DNA of 64,000 nucleotides from Prototheca cutis (taxonomy: Eukaryota > Chlorophyta > Trebouxiophyceae > Chlorellales > Chlorellaceae): the NCBI GenBank assembly GCA_002897115.2, contig BCIH01000007.1:124001-188000 (forward strand). The letters are read 5' to 3'. A program made the position numbers and the translations under genes. The notes under the pieces are model-generated. The model had not been told where the DNA came from, did not search any database, and saw only the letters and a program-made list of their open reading frames with translations. Shown one piece after another: positions 53,298-64,000 of the stretch (positions are counted from its first letter, which is position 1; each line of letters begins with the position of its first letter).

Positions 53298-54157
53298 ATG
53301 CAGAATGCATGCAAAATACAAGTTTGTTTACGAAGGCCGGGGGAATGAGCGATCCTCTCAGCAGTTCAAAACGCGCAACGCGCTTCCCACCCGTATTTTC
53401 CGGATCACTTTTTTGGCTGACCCGGGCAGCCAGCCAGAAGCTCCCTCCCATCCTGGACTGCGTATCTCTCGCGACTTACCAGTGCATTGTGGACATGCGC
53501 ATGTTTACTACAGTGCCACATGGTGTGCCACTGGTGAAGCCATAGTGCCAAGACTGCTCCCACCCCCCACAAGCGGCATGGGTGCCAGGACGTAGGCCCC
53601 TCCTGTGCGCATGGATCATTGACATGCCGGGGAACTGCGTTGCTGCTCGGATCGAGCAACATTATTTGTAATGGCTGGATGCGAACCGATCATTTTGCAT
53701 CAGGGCACGCATCTCAGTGCTACATGCTGCAACAGGCCATGGGAACCCAGCATGGGGCCTTCTGCATCATGGAACAAGCACAGGATGGACTGCTTTGTAC
53801 AGGGACATCCCACATCACGTTAGGATATTTTGAAATGTGGAACTGATCAAAACATAGGCCTGCCTTGGATGGGGGTGAAAGAAGAGGGAAGAGGGGACAG
53901 AAGGCCCTCGGAAAGAGGGCTCGACGATGGGCCGTCGACGAGACGGGTTTGAACTCCCAGCATATCCTGGTGGGAAGAAAGCGGGCCCCCAATATGTGTC
54001 GTGCATCGGCAGTCCTGTGCGCGGTTATTAATAGTCTCCACGCCACGTCCAGGATACTAGTACCAAAATTGGACATGCCTGACCACATTATTTGACTTTT
54101 TCGTTCACACGTTTGAGCCCCTGTTCAGGCCCTCGCTCGGGCCAGCCGTTCCCAGCC
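53298..54157. other. Divergent intergenic region (U-box / FAD2)
   Basis: 860 bp holding the promoters of both genes. No known element recognised. A tRNA-like GGGTTTGAACTCCC near 53945 lacks the rest of a tRNA. Confidence 0.4.
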
Positions 54158-55641
54158 ATGACGGCAGTCAAGCGCCAGGAGGTGGCCAAGCCCCCCTTCA
54201 CCATTGGCACCCTGCGCAAGGCCATCCCCGCCCATTGCTTCGAGAGGTCGGCGCTCAAGTCGTTTGCCTACCTCGCGGTGGATGTCGCCCTGGTCGGACT
54301 GCTGTACGTCGCCTCCACCTACATCGATCCCGCCCCGGTGCCCACCTGGGTCAAGTACGGCCTGCTCTGGCCCCTGTACTGGTTCTTCCAGGCAAGTACT
54401 GCAGTGCTGGATGTGGTACTGGGCATGCATGGCATGGTGGCATTGGCGCGGAGACCGCGGGTGTCGCGTGGCCTGGCTGGACTGGAGGGTTTTTCCGTGT
54501 GTCAGCGCACCCACGTGCCCCACTGTGCCACGGCTGCTGCAGGGTGCGGTGGGCACCGGCATCTGGGTTGTCGCCCATGAGTGTGGCCACCAGGTAGGAG
54601 GGTTGGGTTTGAGATTTCTCTGGGTTTTGTTTCCTTGCACGAGGACGTCGCAGGACGGTGGAGTATTCGTACTTGGCTGGTCGCGCGGCATGGGTGGCTG
54701 GTCCAGACCTAGGCAGGGTGCGCTGAGGTCTGCCCATGGGTCCGCCCATGTTCCGCCCTCGCATCCCTTGCCAAATCCCCCCATCCCCCCAACGCACACA
54801 CACGCCTTCCCCACAACAACAGGCTTTCTCGAGCAGCCAGGCGCTGAACGATGCCGTTGGCCTTGTGATGCACTCTGTGCTGCTTGTCCCCTACTACTCG
54901 TGGAAGCACTCCCACCGCCGCCATCACAGCAACACGGGGTGCCTGGACAAGGACGAGGTGTTTGTGCCCAAGCACCGCTCTGAACCGCATGAGGGCTACG
55001 AGCTGGAGCAGATGTTTGCCTTCCGCTTGATCAAGATCATCATCACGCTGACCCTGGGCTGGCCGCTGTACCTGGCCTTCAACGTCGCGTCGCGCCCCTA
55101 CCCGCGTTTTGCCAACCACTTTGACCCATGGTCGCCGATTTTCAGCAAGCGTGAGCGCGTCGAGGTGGCCATCAGCGATGCCGCGCTGGTCGGCATGGTG
55201 TCGGTCCTCGGCTACCTGGGCCGGACCTTTGGTGGCGCCTGGCTGGTCAAGACGTACGTCGTTCCCTACCTGATCGTCAACATGTGGCTGGTCATCATCA
55301 CCCTGCTCCAGCACACGCACCCTGCGCTGCCGCACTACTTTGAAAAGGACTGGGACTGGCTGCGCGGCGCAATGGCCACTGTCGACCGCTCCATGGGCCC
55401 GCCCTTCCTGGACGTCTTCTTCCACCACATCTCTGACACCCACGTGCTGCACCACCTGTTCAGCCAGATCCCGCACTACCACGCCGAGGAGGCCAGCGAG
55501 GCCATCAAGCCGATCCTCAAGCAGTACTACCAGCACGATGACCGCTGGGTCGGCAAGGCCCTGTGGCAGGACTGGTCCTCATGCCGCTACGTCGCGCCCG
55601 ACGACCCGGCCGACGATTCGGCCCTCTGGTTCCGCAAGTGA
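54158..55641 (+). CDS. FAD2: ER omega-6 (delta-12) fatty acid desaturase FAD2, three exons
   Basis: Exons 54158-54391, 54543-54593 and 54823-55641 give 367 residues, normal for FAD2. The enzyme inserts the second double bond, converting oleoyl- to linoleoyl-phosphatidylcholine in the ER. The three His boxes are intact: HECGH (spans the second splice), HRRHH, and HVLHH. Four membrane-spanning stretches flank them, such as YLAVDVALVGLLYVAS and YLIVNMWLVIITLL. The start MTAVKRQEVAKPPFTIGTLR and most of the protein closely match remembered Prototheca and Auxenochlorella FAD2. The first intron begins CAG|GCAAGT, a GC donor. No plastid transit peptide is present, in keeping with the ER form. A TGTAA, the usual green-algal poly(A) signal, occurs at 55861. 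Confidence 0.95.
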
Positions 55642-55958
55642 GGGAATTTATAAGTGCGAGGGCCAGCGCGCGTCACGCACATGAGCGCTCGAAGATCAGT
55701 GCGTCCATGCGTGCATCCACGTTACGCTCCCGCACTCAACCACAACTATTATTTTGTACAAGCAGTAGAATGACGGGGTTGTCCCTTAGAAACAATACGT
55801 ACTGTGAGTTGTTTTGTAGGGTAGCTTCCTTCCTGCTCCCTTCTCCATACTCGCTTGTCTTGTAACGCCCCGTTCCTAGGCTTGCCTGCCCAGGGACCCC
55901 GGTTGAGACTCGCAGGAACGCTTGGTGCATTTGCGTCCGAAAAGCATTTCATCCACCG

Positions 55959-56927
55959 TTGGCTGTGGGGTGCAAAGCCATAATTTTCTGTAATCCCTCG
56001 ACCTCCAAGACTGGTATGTTCCAAGGGGCCACAGGGGACTTGACGGGCACCACCAGGGTTGACCATTATCATCCAGACCAAACGCAACCCCCGGCCCCGG
56101 CGTGGTCCGCGCCCGGGTCACGACGAATGATCGGCACAGGGGGCGGGGAACGGGATGCTCTGCGGTCAGCGCGGGGCGCACAAGACGCCACCATCCCGAC
56201 GCCACCACTGGCCAACAGCGGACAGGCCGGGCGGACCAGGCGACGCCGAAAAACCAAACTGGGCGCAGTCGGGAGGAAGATCCAGGAGACCATCGTGGTC
56301 CTGCTGGTGCAGCTCCTGTCGCTGCCGCGCACAGTCTGCCCTGACATGCTCGAGGACATCTGCAAACCGGAAATCACCGCTCGCAAGGGCAGCACGCAGG
56401 ACCTCTACTTTCACGGCTCCCTGGGCTTGGCGCTGAGGGCGGGCGCGCTGCGACTCGCAAAGCCGCTGGTCCCGCATGCGGTGTTCATGCTTGCGCAGCG
56501 GTGTGAGCTAGGCGACCCTGTTGTCTGCGCAAACGTGGGCAGGCCGGTGGAGCAGCCCGCAATTGGACGCGGGGGCCCCGGGGATGCGCTGCTGGACGCG
56601 TGGCGAAAAGTAGCAGCCGAGGTGTCTCCAGCGAGCAGTGCCACCGAGACTGGCTCCACACGGCACGACGCCCCAATAGCTCCCAGAGGCCGACCACGTG
56701 TGCCACCACCTCCCAGGCCGGCTGAGGCCATGCCCACCTTGCAAGCCGGCGCAGCTGCATCCCGGTACTCTGGGAGCGTGCTGGACCTATCAATGTCGGA
56801 GGACGGTGGGAGTCAGGGGAGCCTGTCAATGGCCCGAGGATATCGAGGTCATCGATGTGGATCTGCACGTCGACGGCGAAGGCGGGCCTGCATTCGGCCA
56901 CTAGGACGCGCCTGGCCCTTCGTCTGA
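55959..56927 (+). CDS. Hypothetical open frame, possible gene
   Basis: A 322-codon frame with no stop. A plausible coding core lies near residues 90-220: GRKIQETIVVLLVQLLSLPR, DLYFHGSLGLALRAGALRLA, PHAVFMLAQRCELGDPVV. The first 60 and last 60 residues look non-coding. No family was recognised. In this GC-rich DNA long frames occur by chance, so support is weak. Confidence 0.35.
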   Translation: MAVGCKAIIFCNPSTSKTGMFQGATGDLTGTTRVDHYHPDQTQPPAPAWSAPGSRRMIGTGGGERDALRSARGAQDATIPTPPLANSGQAGRTRRRRKTKLGAVGRKIQETIVVLLVQLLSLPRTVCPDMLEDICKPEITARKGSTQDLYFHGSLGLALRAGALRLAKPLVPHAVFMLAQRCELGDPVVCANVGRPVEQPAIGRGGPGDALLDAWRKVAAEVSPASSATETGSTRHDAPIAPRGRPRVPPPPRPAEAMPTLQAGAAASRYSGSVLDLSMSEDGGSQGSLSMARGYRGHRCGSARRRRRRACIRPLGRAWPFV

Positions 56928-57510
56928 TACGGCGGCACTGCGAACCTGGTTTGCAGTCATGCTCAAGGGTCAGTAGCGGGCGTTCGTGAAACCACCTCAA
57001 TCGCAAATGCAAGGTGTGCTCTTTCCATCCCTGATCCCCAAAATTTCTAATATGAGTAATTCGGAAAGGAAAGGGCGCTGCAAATGCCTATCCACGCGTT
57101 TCAAAGTGCCCGATCCCTGGCACCGCGCTCCGGGGGTGCTTTGGGAGGGTACTGCGTACAGACAAGCCAACCTCCTTCCCATAGGTGTCCGCCCATTGCG
57201 TCAGTGCCTTGGGATGAAATTATCGTGCAGCAGGCGAGGTTGGTGGGCATAGCAGGGCCCATAACACCATTTGTTAAATTAGTGGGCTGCCCGGACTCCC
57301 AAACCCCCGGCCGTGACGGAAATCGCGAGCGAGATCCACACGCCGAGAAAGCAAGCGTCTCGGGGCTCACACCGCACGACGATGGAAACGCATGGAATGC
57401 GACGCACTCAAATGAACGTGTTCTTTTGTTCACGACTGCTCAAGGGGCTGCCAAGCTGAGCAGGCCCATGTAGCCAGACACGTCACCTCCAGCGAAGCCG
57501 GGTCCTGCCC
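56928..57510. other. Intergenic region upstream of the DAG-lipase-like gene
   Basis: No gene recognised. Confidence 0.35.
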
Positions 57511-60500
57511 ATGTCGGTAACCGCTGTTGCTGCTGCCGGCACAGCGCTGGCTCTCTGGCTCTACAGCAGGCGTCAGAATGAGCTGGACTGGGAAGAGAGG
57601 GAGGTAGCGACCCACAGGGGAGCGCACAAGGCGCCCCAGACCTTTGTCGAAGACCTCTACTACTTCGCGGAGGGCCTCAGGTGTGGGCAGGGGAAGCTGG
57701 GCCCTGGGGTGACGGGCGAGGGTTTGCCGGCGCCATGTGCTCTACCATGAATGGTTGTATTTGTGGGCAATTGCGAGCGGGGCCCATGACGTCTGCATGC
57801 TTGCCAGCGGGCACATCCCGGGCTTTTCCATGAGCATGGGTCTTGACTTCCGGGCCCATGGAGGGCACATCTCTTGTTGTGCCCGTCATGGACAGAGGCC
57901 CGTGGGTTTTCACCATGGCCACCGATGCAGCTCCGTGCTGTGCTGTGCCATTGCAGATGATAGTGATGCAGGAGCTTTGGTGCGACAATGTGTCATTTAA
58001 CAACAACCCCCCCCCCCCCCCCCCCCCCCCCCACACACACACATGCGCGACAGGTACACGTATGCGGAGACGCTGGGGCGCTGGGCGACGGCGGACTTGC
58101 TGATCGGGCTCGCGTACCTGAGCCGAAAGGACCCCCCCGAACACGTGACGACAGAGATTGCGCGGGCAGGCGTGCCGCTGTCAAAGCGGCTGGCGGTGGC
58201 AGATGAGGCATCGCTGGCGGAAGCAGCTCGAGAGCTGCGCGAGATCCGTCGCGTGTTCCAGTACTGCATGGGCATGCGTGAGCGCCGGGCGGATCGCCAG
58301 CGTGCGTATTTCATCGATGTGCTGGGTTTCTCCCCCAGCGCGGTGCTGATGCAGGAGGCTCGCGCGGGCGTGCTCAAACCCAGTTTTGTCCTGTTGCGCG
58401 ACGACTCATTGGGCACGGTGGCGCTGGTCATCCGTGGCACACATTCGTTCAAGGACTTGTTCACCAGCCTGACGGGTGCCAGCAAGCCGCACCATCTTGC
58501 TGATTCCAATGGAGTGGTCCTGGGGTATAGCCACTTTGGCATGCTGGCCGCGGCACGGTGGGTGCTGGCACAGGCGGCGGGACCCATGGCCGCCGCGTTG
58601 GCCGCATGCCCCGGCCACGCCCCGCGCGTGGTCGGCCACTCCCTGGGTGCGGGCACCGCGGCGCTGCTGACCATGATGCTCCGCGAGCGCGGCGGCGCAT
58701 TTGCCGAGACGCGGTGCGTGGCCGTGGCGTGCCCGGCATGTATGACTGTGGAGCTAGCCCGCGGCTGCGCGGGCTATGTCACCTCCATCGTCAACTCTGC
58801 TGACATCATCCCCTCGGTTTCCCCCGGTGCGGCCGACGCCCTCCGTGCCGAAGTCAACGCCCGCGCCTGGGGCGGCGAACTGCGTGCCGAGCTCCGTGCC
58901 ACGGGCGTCGTGCGGGCCCTCGAGTCGGGCGTCCGGGGGGTCGGAGATGTCGCCCGGAGCGCGGGGTCCTGGACGGGCGGCGCCCTCGTCGCGGCCTGCG
59001 CCCCGCCGGGCCGGTTTCTCGCCCGCAGGCTCAGTTCGTCGGGAAGAAGGGCTGGTGGAGGGAATGATGGTGGGGATGTCGGCGACGGAAGACCGGGAGG
59101 TGCCGATGCCAGGAACGGGAGCGCAGCGGCATCGACGTCGCGGCCATCTGCCGCGCATGTGCACAAGCGCCGCAAGTCGGATGCCGACGAGCCCCTGGCT
59201 GGCGACAGCGCTGGCGGTGGCGGAGCTGCGACGACAGGGTCGTCGTCTGCGGCAAACGCCCCTGCTCTGGCGCGCAGCGGCAATGCAACCGAGGACCCTG
59301 CCATCGGAGTGTCGTCATCGATCCCCGCTTCGCCGCTGGTGGGACGGCTCAACTCGCTGCGAGTTGCAGCAGCACGTGCCCCCGCCGCGCTGTCGTCCTC
59401 GCTGCCCAGCGCCACGGCGGTGGCAGGGTGGTGGGCCGCCCGGCGCCGTGGCGTCGCCGGTGCCGCCGAGTTTGCCGCAAGCTGTCTGCCCTCAGGCCGT
59501 CGCTCTGGGCAAAGGCGGCCCGAGGCATTTGATGCCGAGCTCGGAGGGTTGCTCGAGGCGGAGGGGCAGGGCAGGGTTGGCGACGGCGAAACTGGGGGCA
59601 CGATCGTGACGACCCCGGCGTCACGCCCGCTGGCCCGGTCGCCCGACCATCGCCCCGAGGGCCTGCAGCGCCGGTCGAGCGACGTACTCCTCTCGCCGCG
59701 GCGACTTTCCATGGGCAAAGACGATGAAGAGGATGACGACGACGATGACCGGGAGGATTGCGAAGACCAGGGGGTTGGGATTGGAGGCAGCGCACGAAGC
59801 TCTTTGTTCGGCCGGAGCCACAAGCCCAGCGATGGCAGCCGGTCCGACGGCTCGACGGGGCTGGTGCACAGCCGCCACCGGCGCCGCCGGCGGCCGGGCT
59901 CAGCCCTTTTCTCCTCTGACGATTCGGCCGGGAGCAGCGACTCGGATGGCAACGATGAGGTGAGCGAGGAGCTCCAGCGAGGGGCCGCGGCTCGCCTGTC
60001 GGAGGTAGAAGCCGCTGTGCGCGACGCGCGCAGCGCGCCTTGGTGCGCCGAAGGCGGTGGCACTGGGGCTGGCGCCGGTTCTGAGCCGGCCGTGCCTGCC
60101 GTGTTTGCGCCGGGGGATTACGGCGCCGGGGGTTTAGGTGGCACAGGACAGCCCGCTGGCGCTGCACGCCCTGCACCCGCACGGAGGAACAGCAAGCAGG
60201 AGCTGGTGTGGCGACGTGCGCTGTACCCGGCGGGCCGCATCATGCACCTGGTGCCTGCAGATCTGGTGCCGGTGATGGACGAGGAGAACGAGTTTGAGCT
60301 GGTCCTGCCCCGGAGCAGCGGTGGCGGTGGTGATGCTCCTGGGATGCCAGGAGGAGTTGGCAGGAACGGCGATGCCGCCACAACCCCCGGAGCAGAACCC
60401 GGTGCAGCCAACAACGGCAACAGCACAGACTCGCCCAGCCCCGGGCGCCGGCCCGAGCGGATGGCGCTGGTGGATGAGGTCCCGCACACGATGTACGGCC

Positions 60501-60715
60501 GCATCCGGCTGTGCCGCAGCGTGCTGAGCGACCACATCATCCCCAACTATGTGGCTTCGCTGGACAGCGCGCTGGAGGACCTGCCGTTTGACCCCGCCGA
60601 CATCAAGATCCCGGAAGCCCAGTCGGTTGTCCCTGGTCGCGGAGCAAGCGGGGAGGCGACAACGCAGGCTGCCCCGAGCCCGGGCCCGGACGCCGCGGAC
60701 ATCATGTCTGCCTGA
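57511..60715 (+). CDS. sn-1 DAG-lipase-like class 3 lipase with long disordered tail, two exons
   Basis: Exons 57511-57680 and 58054-60715 (splice EGLR|YTYAETLG) give 943 residues. The N terminus has a membrane segment VTAVAAAGTALALWLYSRR. The lipase domain (about residues 100-300) has VALVIRGTHSFKDLFT, the nucleophile elbow VVGHSLGAGTAALLTMML with catalytic Ser, and NSADIIPSVSPGAAD with the likely Asp. GHSLGAG and IRGTHS are the forms found in diacylglycerol lipases. About 450 residues of Ser/Gly/Asp-rich disordered sequence follow, with an acidic run (DDEEDDDDDDREDCED). A conserved-looking C-terminal block includes MHLVPADLVPVMDEENEFEL and VPHTMYGRIRLCRSVLSDHI, as in plant and algal DAGL-like proteins. 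The catalytic His is probably the DHI at the end. Confidence 0.8.
58007..58032. repeat. 26-nt C homopolymer at the DAG-lipase-like intron acceptor
   Basis: C run followed by a CA repeat and the acceptor AG at 58052-58053. Same arrangement as at 13512-13556 in GH127. Confidence 0.9.
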
Positions 60716-61589
60716 TGGTTGTCGAGGGGTGGCCGGCGATAGGGAGAGAGTGATGGCGGACGTCGACACCGTTCCAACCCAAGTCGAGGTCCATGACGGG
60801 ATCAACGATGCAACATGTACCATAGCAACAGCCATCCACCGTGTGGGATGGTCTGCACAGCGATTCAGTTGAACGCTTGTTGGTGGTGAATCCCTGTACA
60901 CCAAGTGCTCGTGCCTGCAGTTTCTGGCGCATTTGCATTAGGACATTGCCTTTTTTGGCATTACATTGAGCCCCTGTAAAGACCCGGTCTTTGATGAGTT
61001 CTGGATTGGCAGCACGGTGCCATTGTGAGGGCTGGTCTGTGTCCAGTCACGACGGCTTCCTGCCTGGGCAAGACTGTGCGGCTGATGTCCAGCGATAAAC
61101 CTCCACAACATAAAATGCCATCAGTAGGCTTCGCATTGCCGAATGCGTCCTCCTGTGGCCTAGGCTGTTGGAGATGGGAGCTGTCTTGTGGGCATGAGCA
61201 GACCCGGCCTCCAAACAGTTGCCTGCCTGGGTGCTTCCCGTTGCGAGATCGGGAAAGGGGAGCCCTTTCGCAACAGCACTCGCCACCCAGGCAGATGGGG
61301 TCCCGCATCCCATCGCAGGCAGGAGCCCTCCCAGGGACGCAACACTTTGAATCAGCATTCCCTGTTCATTATTTTGAGATTGTGGGATCGAGTTGATCAG
61401 GCCAGGGGCAGCCCAATATCTCTGGCCACCACTTCCGCACCACCCCCCGACAGCAGGCCGGCAGTGGGCTCCAGTCCCTGGAGCCGGTGACAATGGCATC
61501 GCAAGCCACCTGCATGTGACGTGAAGGAAATCACGAGGCGTGGATAGCTGGTGGCGGAAGGCCCGGGCAAGCACGAGCCCGGGCTGGCG
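60716..61589. other. Intergenic region upstream of PP4R3
   Basis: Between two plus-strand genes. It holds the 3' UTR of the DAG-lipase-like gene and the PP4R3 promoter. No other gene recognised. Confidence 0.4.
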
Positions 61590-64000
61590 ATGCAGCGTGT
61601 CAAGGTCTACCATCTGAACGATGAGGGCCTCTGGGACGACAAGGGCACGGGAACCATCAAGGTTGAGACTGCTGAGGTGCGCATCGGCATGCCTGGGGCG
61701 TGTCATGCCTCGAAATGAGGCAGGGATGGGCTGGGAGCACCGCCACCCTGCCGCAGGCATGGGTGTTGCCTCGGCGCCCTTGGCAGACCGTGCACCATCC
61801 CTGGCCGCCATGGTTGCCCACGTCCTGTGATCTCACTACCACTCCGTGCAGCACCCCACCTCGGATGTGCACCTTATCATCGAGGGCGACGCGGATGCCT
61901 CCCGCCTGCTCAACCACACCGTCTCGGCGACGACATCCTACCAGCGCCAAGGAGGTGGGGTGCAGGGTTGCTGTGGACGGGTAGTGGGGGGGGGGGCTTC
62001 CGGTGTGTGGATGTTGGTGAGTGCTGCTGTGGTTGTGGAGCAGCGACGGGTCACTGGTATGGAAAAGGGTGGTGTTCCCTCCAGCGGTGATGCATGGAGA
62101 CCAGCGAGACCTAAGAGGTGTCTTCAGCTTGGAAGCGGCTGTGGCTCCCTGGACCGTGCGGCGCCTCCCTGGCCCCCTCGGCACTCCAACAGACACGATT
62201 GCATCGAGACCGATCGTCCTGCGCCATTGCCAAAATGCAGATGACACCATCATCACATGGCCGGAGCCGTCGTTGCACACGGATGTAGCGCTGTCCTTTC
62301 AGGAGGCATTCACGTGCAGCCAGGTGTGGACGGAGATTCAGCGTGTCCAGGAGGCAGGACTCAGTCCCCGCTCCCAGGCCGCCCGCACACAAGGTAAGTT
62401 GGGTAGTCGCTGAGGCAAGGGATGATGTGGATGGTGGGTGGGACCCCAGACTGCGATGGAACGTGTGCACTGGGTCCCAGGGTCTGCCGCATTTGATGCA
62501 ACGGCTTTACAGCGGTCCAGCAGTGCACTTGAGATTTTGGCCTCGTCCCAACCATGCCCTGACTGCAGACCGGCAGTGGCGAGCGTCTGGCGTCGATGGC
62601 ATGGACTCGGTGGCTGCACACCACACCTATGAGGGTGAGTGAGTGGCTATTTGTTTGTATGAGGTTGCAAGCAAACCATCAACTCTTTGTGTGCAACCAC
62701 ATTGTAAACCCCCCCCCCCCCCCCAAAAAAAAAAGATCTCTCTCTTTTCATTCTCACTGCAGAGGGTCTGATGCACGGGCCGCACTTGCCGATGGGCGCT
62801 GCGCCTGGCAGCCCCGGCCGAGAGGCCGGCGATGGCGAGCCCGGCAGCGGGGCCCTGGGGGCGGGCCCTCGTACCACGGAGCTGCCGCTGCCAGAGCTGG
62901 GCAACCTGAGTGAGATTGCGCGGCGGCTGGCCGAGGCGAGCCTGTTCCAGCGAGAGCGCCTGGCGCAGCGTGTGGCCGAGCCCGCTTTCTTGGACGCGCT
63001 GGGCGAAGCCTTTCGGACGGCCGAGGACCTGGAGGCGGAGGAGGCGCTGGCCGAGTTGCACGCCCTGGTCCGTGGGGCCATTGCCCTGAACGACGCGGGG
63101 CTGATTGAGGCGCTGCTGAGCGAGGGACGCTGGCGTGAGACGATCGGAGCCCTCGAGTACGAGCCGGGGGTGAGTCCCGCAGCGCGTGTGCCCCACCGCT
63201 CCCTCCTGGAAGGCCGCGGACGGGGGGATTCGATGGTGGATGTTGGAAGTGGCATGAACGATGGACAAGGCGCCCCAGCGACTGAACCTGGACCGACTGC
63301 CGGAGACGAAGGCACTCCTGGTGCCAGCGCCAAGAGTGATGGCGACACAGCGCCGGAGAGCAAGGCCAGCCGCACCGATGCCCGGCATTCTCCTGCTCCA
63401 CGGGGGCTGGAAACAAACTCGCCATCAACCCACGGGTCGCTGCTGCCGCTGCCGCTGCCCAGTGCGGCGCTCGCCGGGCAGGTGGCGACGGCGCGGCGGC
63501 TGGCGTACGTTCGCGATTTCCTCGCGCCCCGGTGGCTGGACGAGGCTGTCAGCGCCACGGTGCGCTCGCTGGCGCTGTTTGACAGCGTGGAAGTGGCGCT
63601 GGCGCTGGCGGCGGACCCCGACGCACTGCCCGCGCTCTTTGCCGGCTTGCGTGGAGGAGTGAGTGGGAGTGCGGGAACAGCCACCGGTGCTGCCGTTCGG
63701 GATTCTGCCGCCAGCATTGCCTCTCGGCGGGACAGTGTTGCTTTCCTGCAGGAGCTGACGGGCTTGGCCAAGCACCTGCAGGCCAGCCAGCGTGGAGCGC
63801 TGTTCGACAAGCTCGTGGCGCTCGGCCTGTTTGATGTGCTAGGAGACGTGCTGCACGAGGAAGAAAGCGTGGCGGGGTCATCGGGCCTCAAGGCCGCCGA
63901 GACGTTACTCCTGGCAGCCATGCATGACCCTGCGCCGCTGCGGGCCCACTTGAACTCTGAAGACGGTGCAGGGCTCTTTGAGTTGCTGGTGTCCCTGCTC
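61590..64000 (+). CDS. PP4 regulatory subunit 3 (SMEK/PP4R3), 5' part, cut by window end
   Basis: The start MQRVKVYHLNDEGLWDDKGT is the EVH1/PH-like domain of SMEK proteins. It continues through exons with SDVHLIIEGDADASRLL, TTSYQRQG, DTIITWPEPSLHTDVALSFQ and VWTEIQRVQEAGLSP. The exon from about 62762 starts the DUF625/SMEK domain: ELPLPELGNLSEIARRLAEA, ALNDAGLIEALLSEGRWRET, GALEYEPG. Later blocks are RLAYVRDFLAPRWLDEAV and FLQELTGLAKHLQASQRGAL. PP4R3 directs the PP4 phosphatase to targets in DNA-damage and growth control. A Gly/Ser-rich insert follows GALEYEPG. The 3' end lies outside the window. One intron carries a C16A10 run and another a G run near 61.99 kb. Confidence 0.9.
62709..62734. 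repeat. C16-A10 homopolymer pair in a PP4R3 intron
   Basis: Sixteen C then ten A, about 25 bp before the acceptor AG preceding the SMEK-domain exon. It is the same C-then-A order as the long run in URB1. Confidence 0.9.

Noticed and set aside
53935..53965. tRNA-like GGGTTTGAACTCCC
   Set aside because: Only three T-stem pairs and no D arm, anticodon arm or acceptor stem in either normal or permuted order.
58774..60063. 429-codon minus-strand frame opposite the DAG-lipase-like gene
   Set aside because: Ser/Pro/Arg-rich antisense shadow of the disordered segment; the plus strand has the lipase motifs.
62647..63921. 424-codon minus-strand frame at the right end
   Set aside because: Antisense shadow of PP4R3, whose conserved SMEK blocks are on the plus strand.

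Overview
The window reads as nuclear DNA of a green alga of the Chlorella/Auxenochlorella/Prototheca type (Trebouxiophyceae). It is GC-rich, its genes are split by short GT-AG introns (a few apparently GC-AG), and the proteins are plant-like: plastid FtsZ1, an ER omega-6 desaturase very close to remembered Prototheca/Auxenochlorella FAD2, an SRR1-like protein, a SnRK1-activating-type kinase and a plant-type GH127. Runs of N mark a draft assembly. The species assignment is an inference from remembered protein similarity, not a search.

Layout, left to right: a 2H phosphoesterase (-, 1.1-2.3 kb); the ribosome biogenesis protein URB1 (-, 2.7-10.4); a secreted GH127 glycosidase with a histidine-rich insert (+, 11.0-16.5); a 3.4 kb transposon carrying a Fanzor (eukaryotic TnpB-like) nuclease (16.6-19.96); a permuted tRNA-His gene (-, 20.0-20.08); mitochondrial LepA/GUF1 (+, 20.5-22.7); a GYF_2-domain protein (-, 23.2-24.1); a class 3 lipase (+, 24.6-26.0); a probable meiotic topoisomerase VI B-like gene (+, 26.3-28.4); a tandem-domain cyclophilin (-, 28.8-32.6); a GRIK/CaMKK-like kinase with a cNMP-binding-like region (+, 33.1-36.8); an APEM9-like protein (+, 37.2-38.5); FtsZ1 (+, 38.8-41.0); a small non-autonomous relative of the Fanzor transposon (41.4-41.8); a metallophosphoesterase (-, 42.3-43.7); a tyrosine phosphatase (+, 44.3-45.9); an SRR1-like protein (-, 46.2-47.2); a Fanzor C-terminal relic near 49.1; a U-box/ARM ubiquitin ligase (-, 49.7-53.3); FAD2 (+, 54.2-55.6); a DAG-lipase-like protein (+, 57.5-60.7); and the 5' part of the PP4 regulatory subunit 3 gene (+, 61.6 to window end).

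Most genes are unrelated housekeeping or regulatory genes. The unusual material is the Fanzor system. The full element has about 20 bp terminal inverted repeats flanked by TA, a Fanzor ORF with RuvC I, II and III motifs and a zinc ribbon, two GC-rich hairpins just 3' of the ORF, and a terminal segment that is also kept in a 366 bp MITE-like copy 21 kb away. That arrangement fits a guide-RNA scaffold at the transposon end. The element ends 16 bp from the Pol III terminator of a tRNA-His gene whose 3' half precedes its 5' half, a permuted tRNA gene. Other recurring oddities are long intronic C homopolymers (99, 45, 26 and 16 nt) and at least two GC-AG introns.
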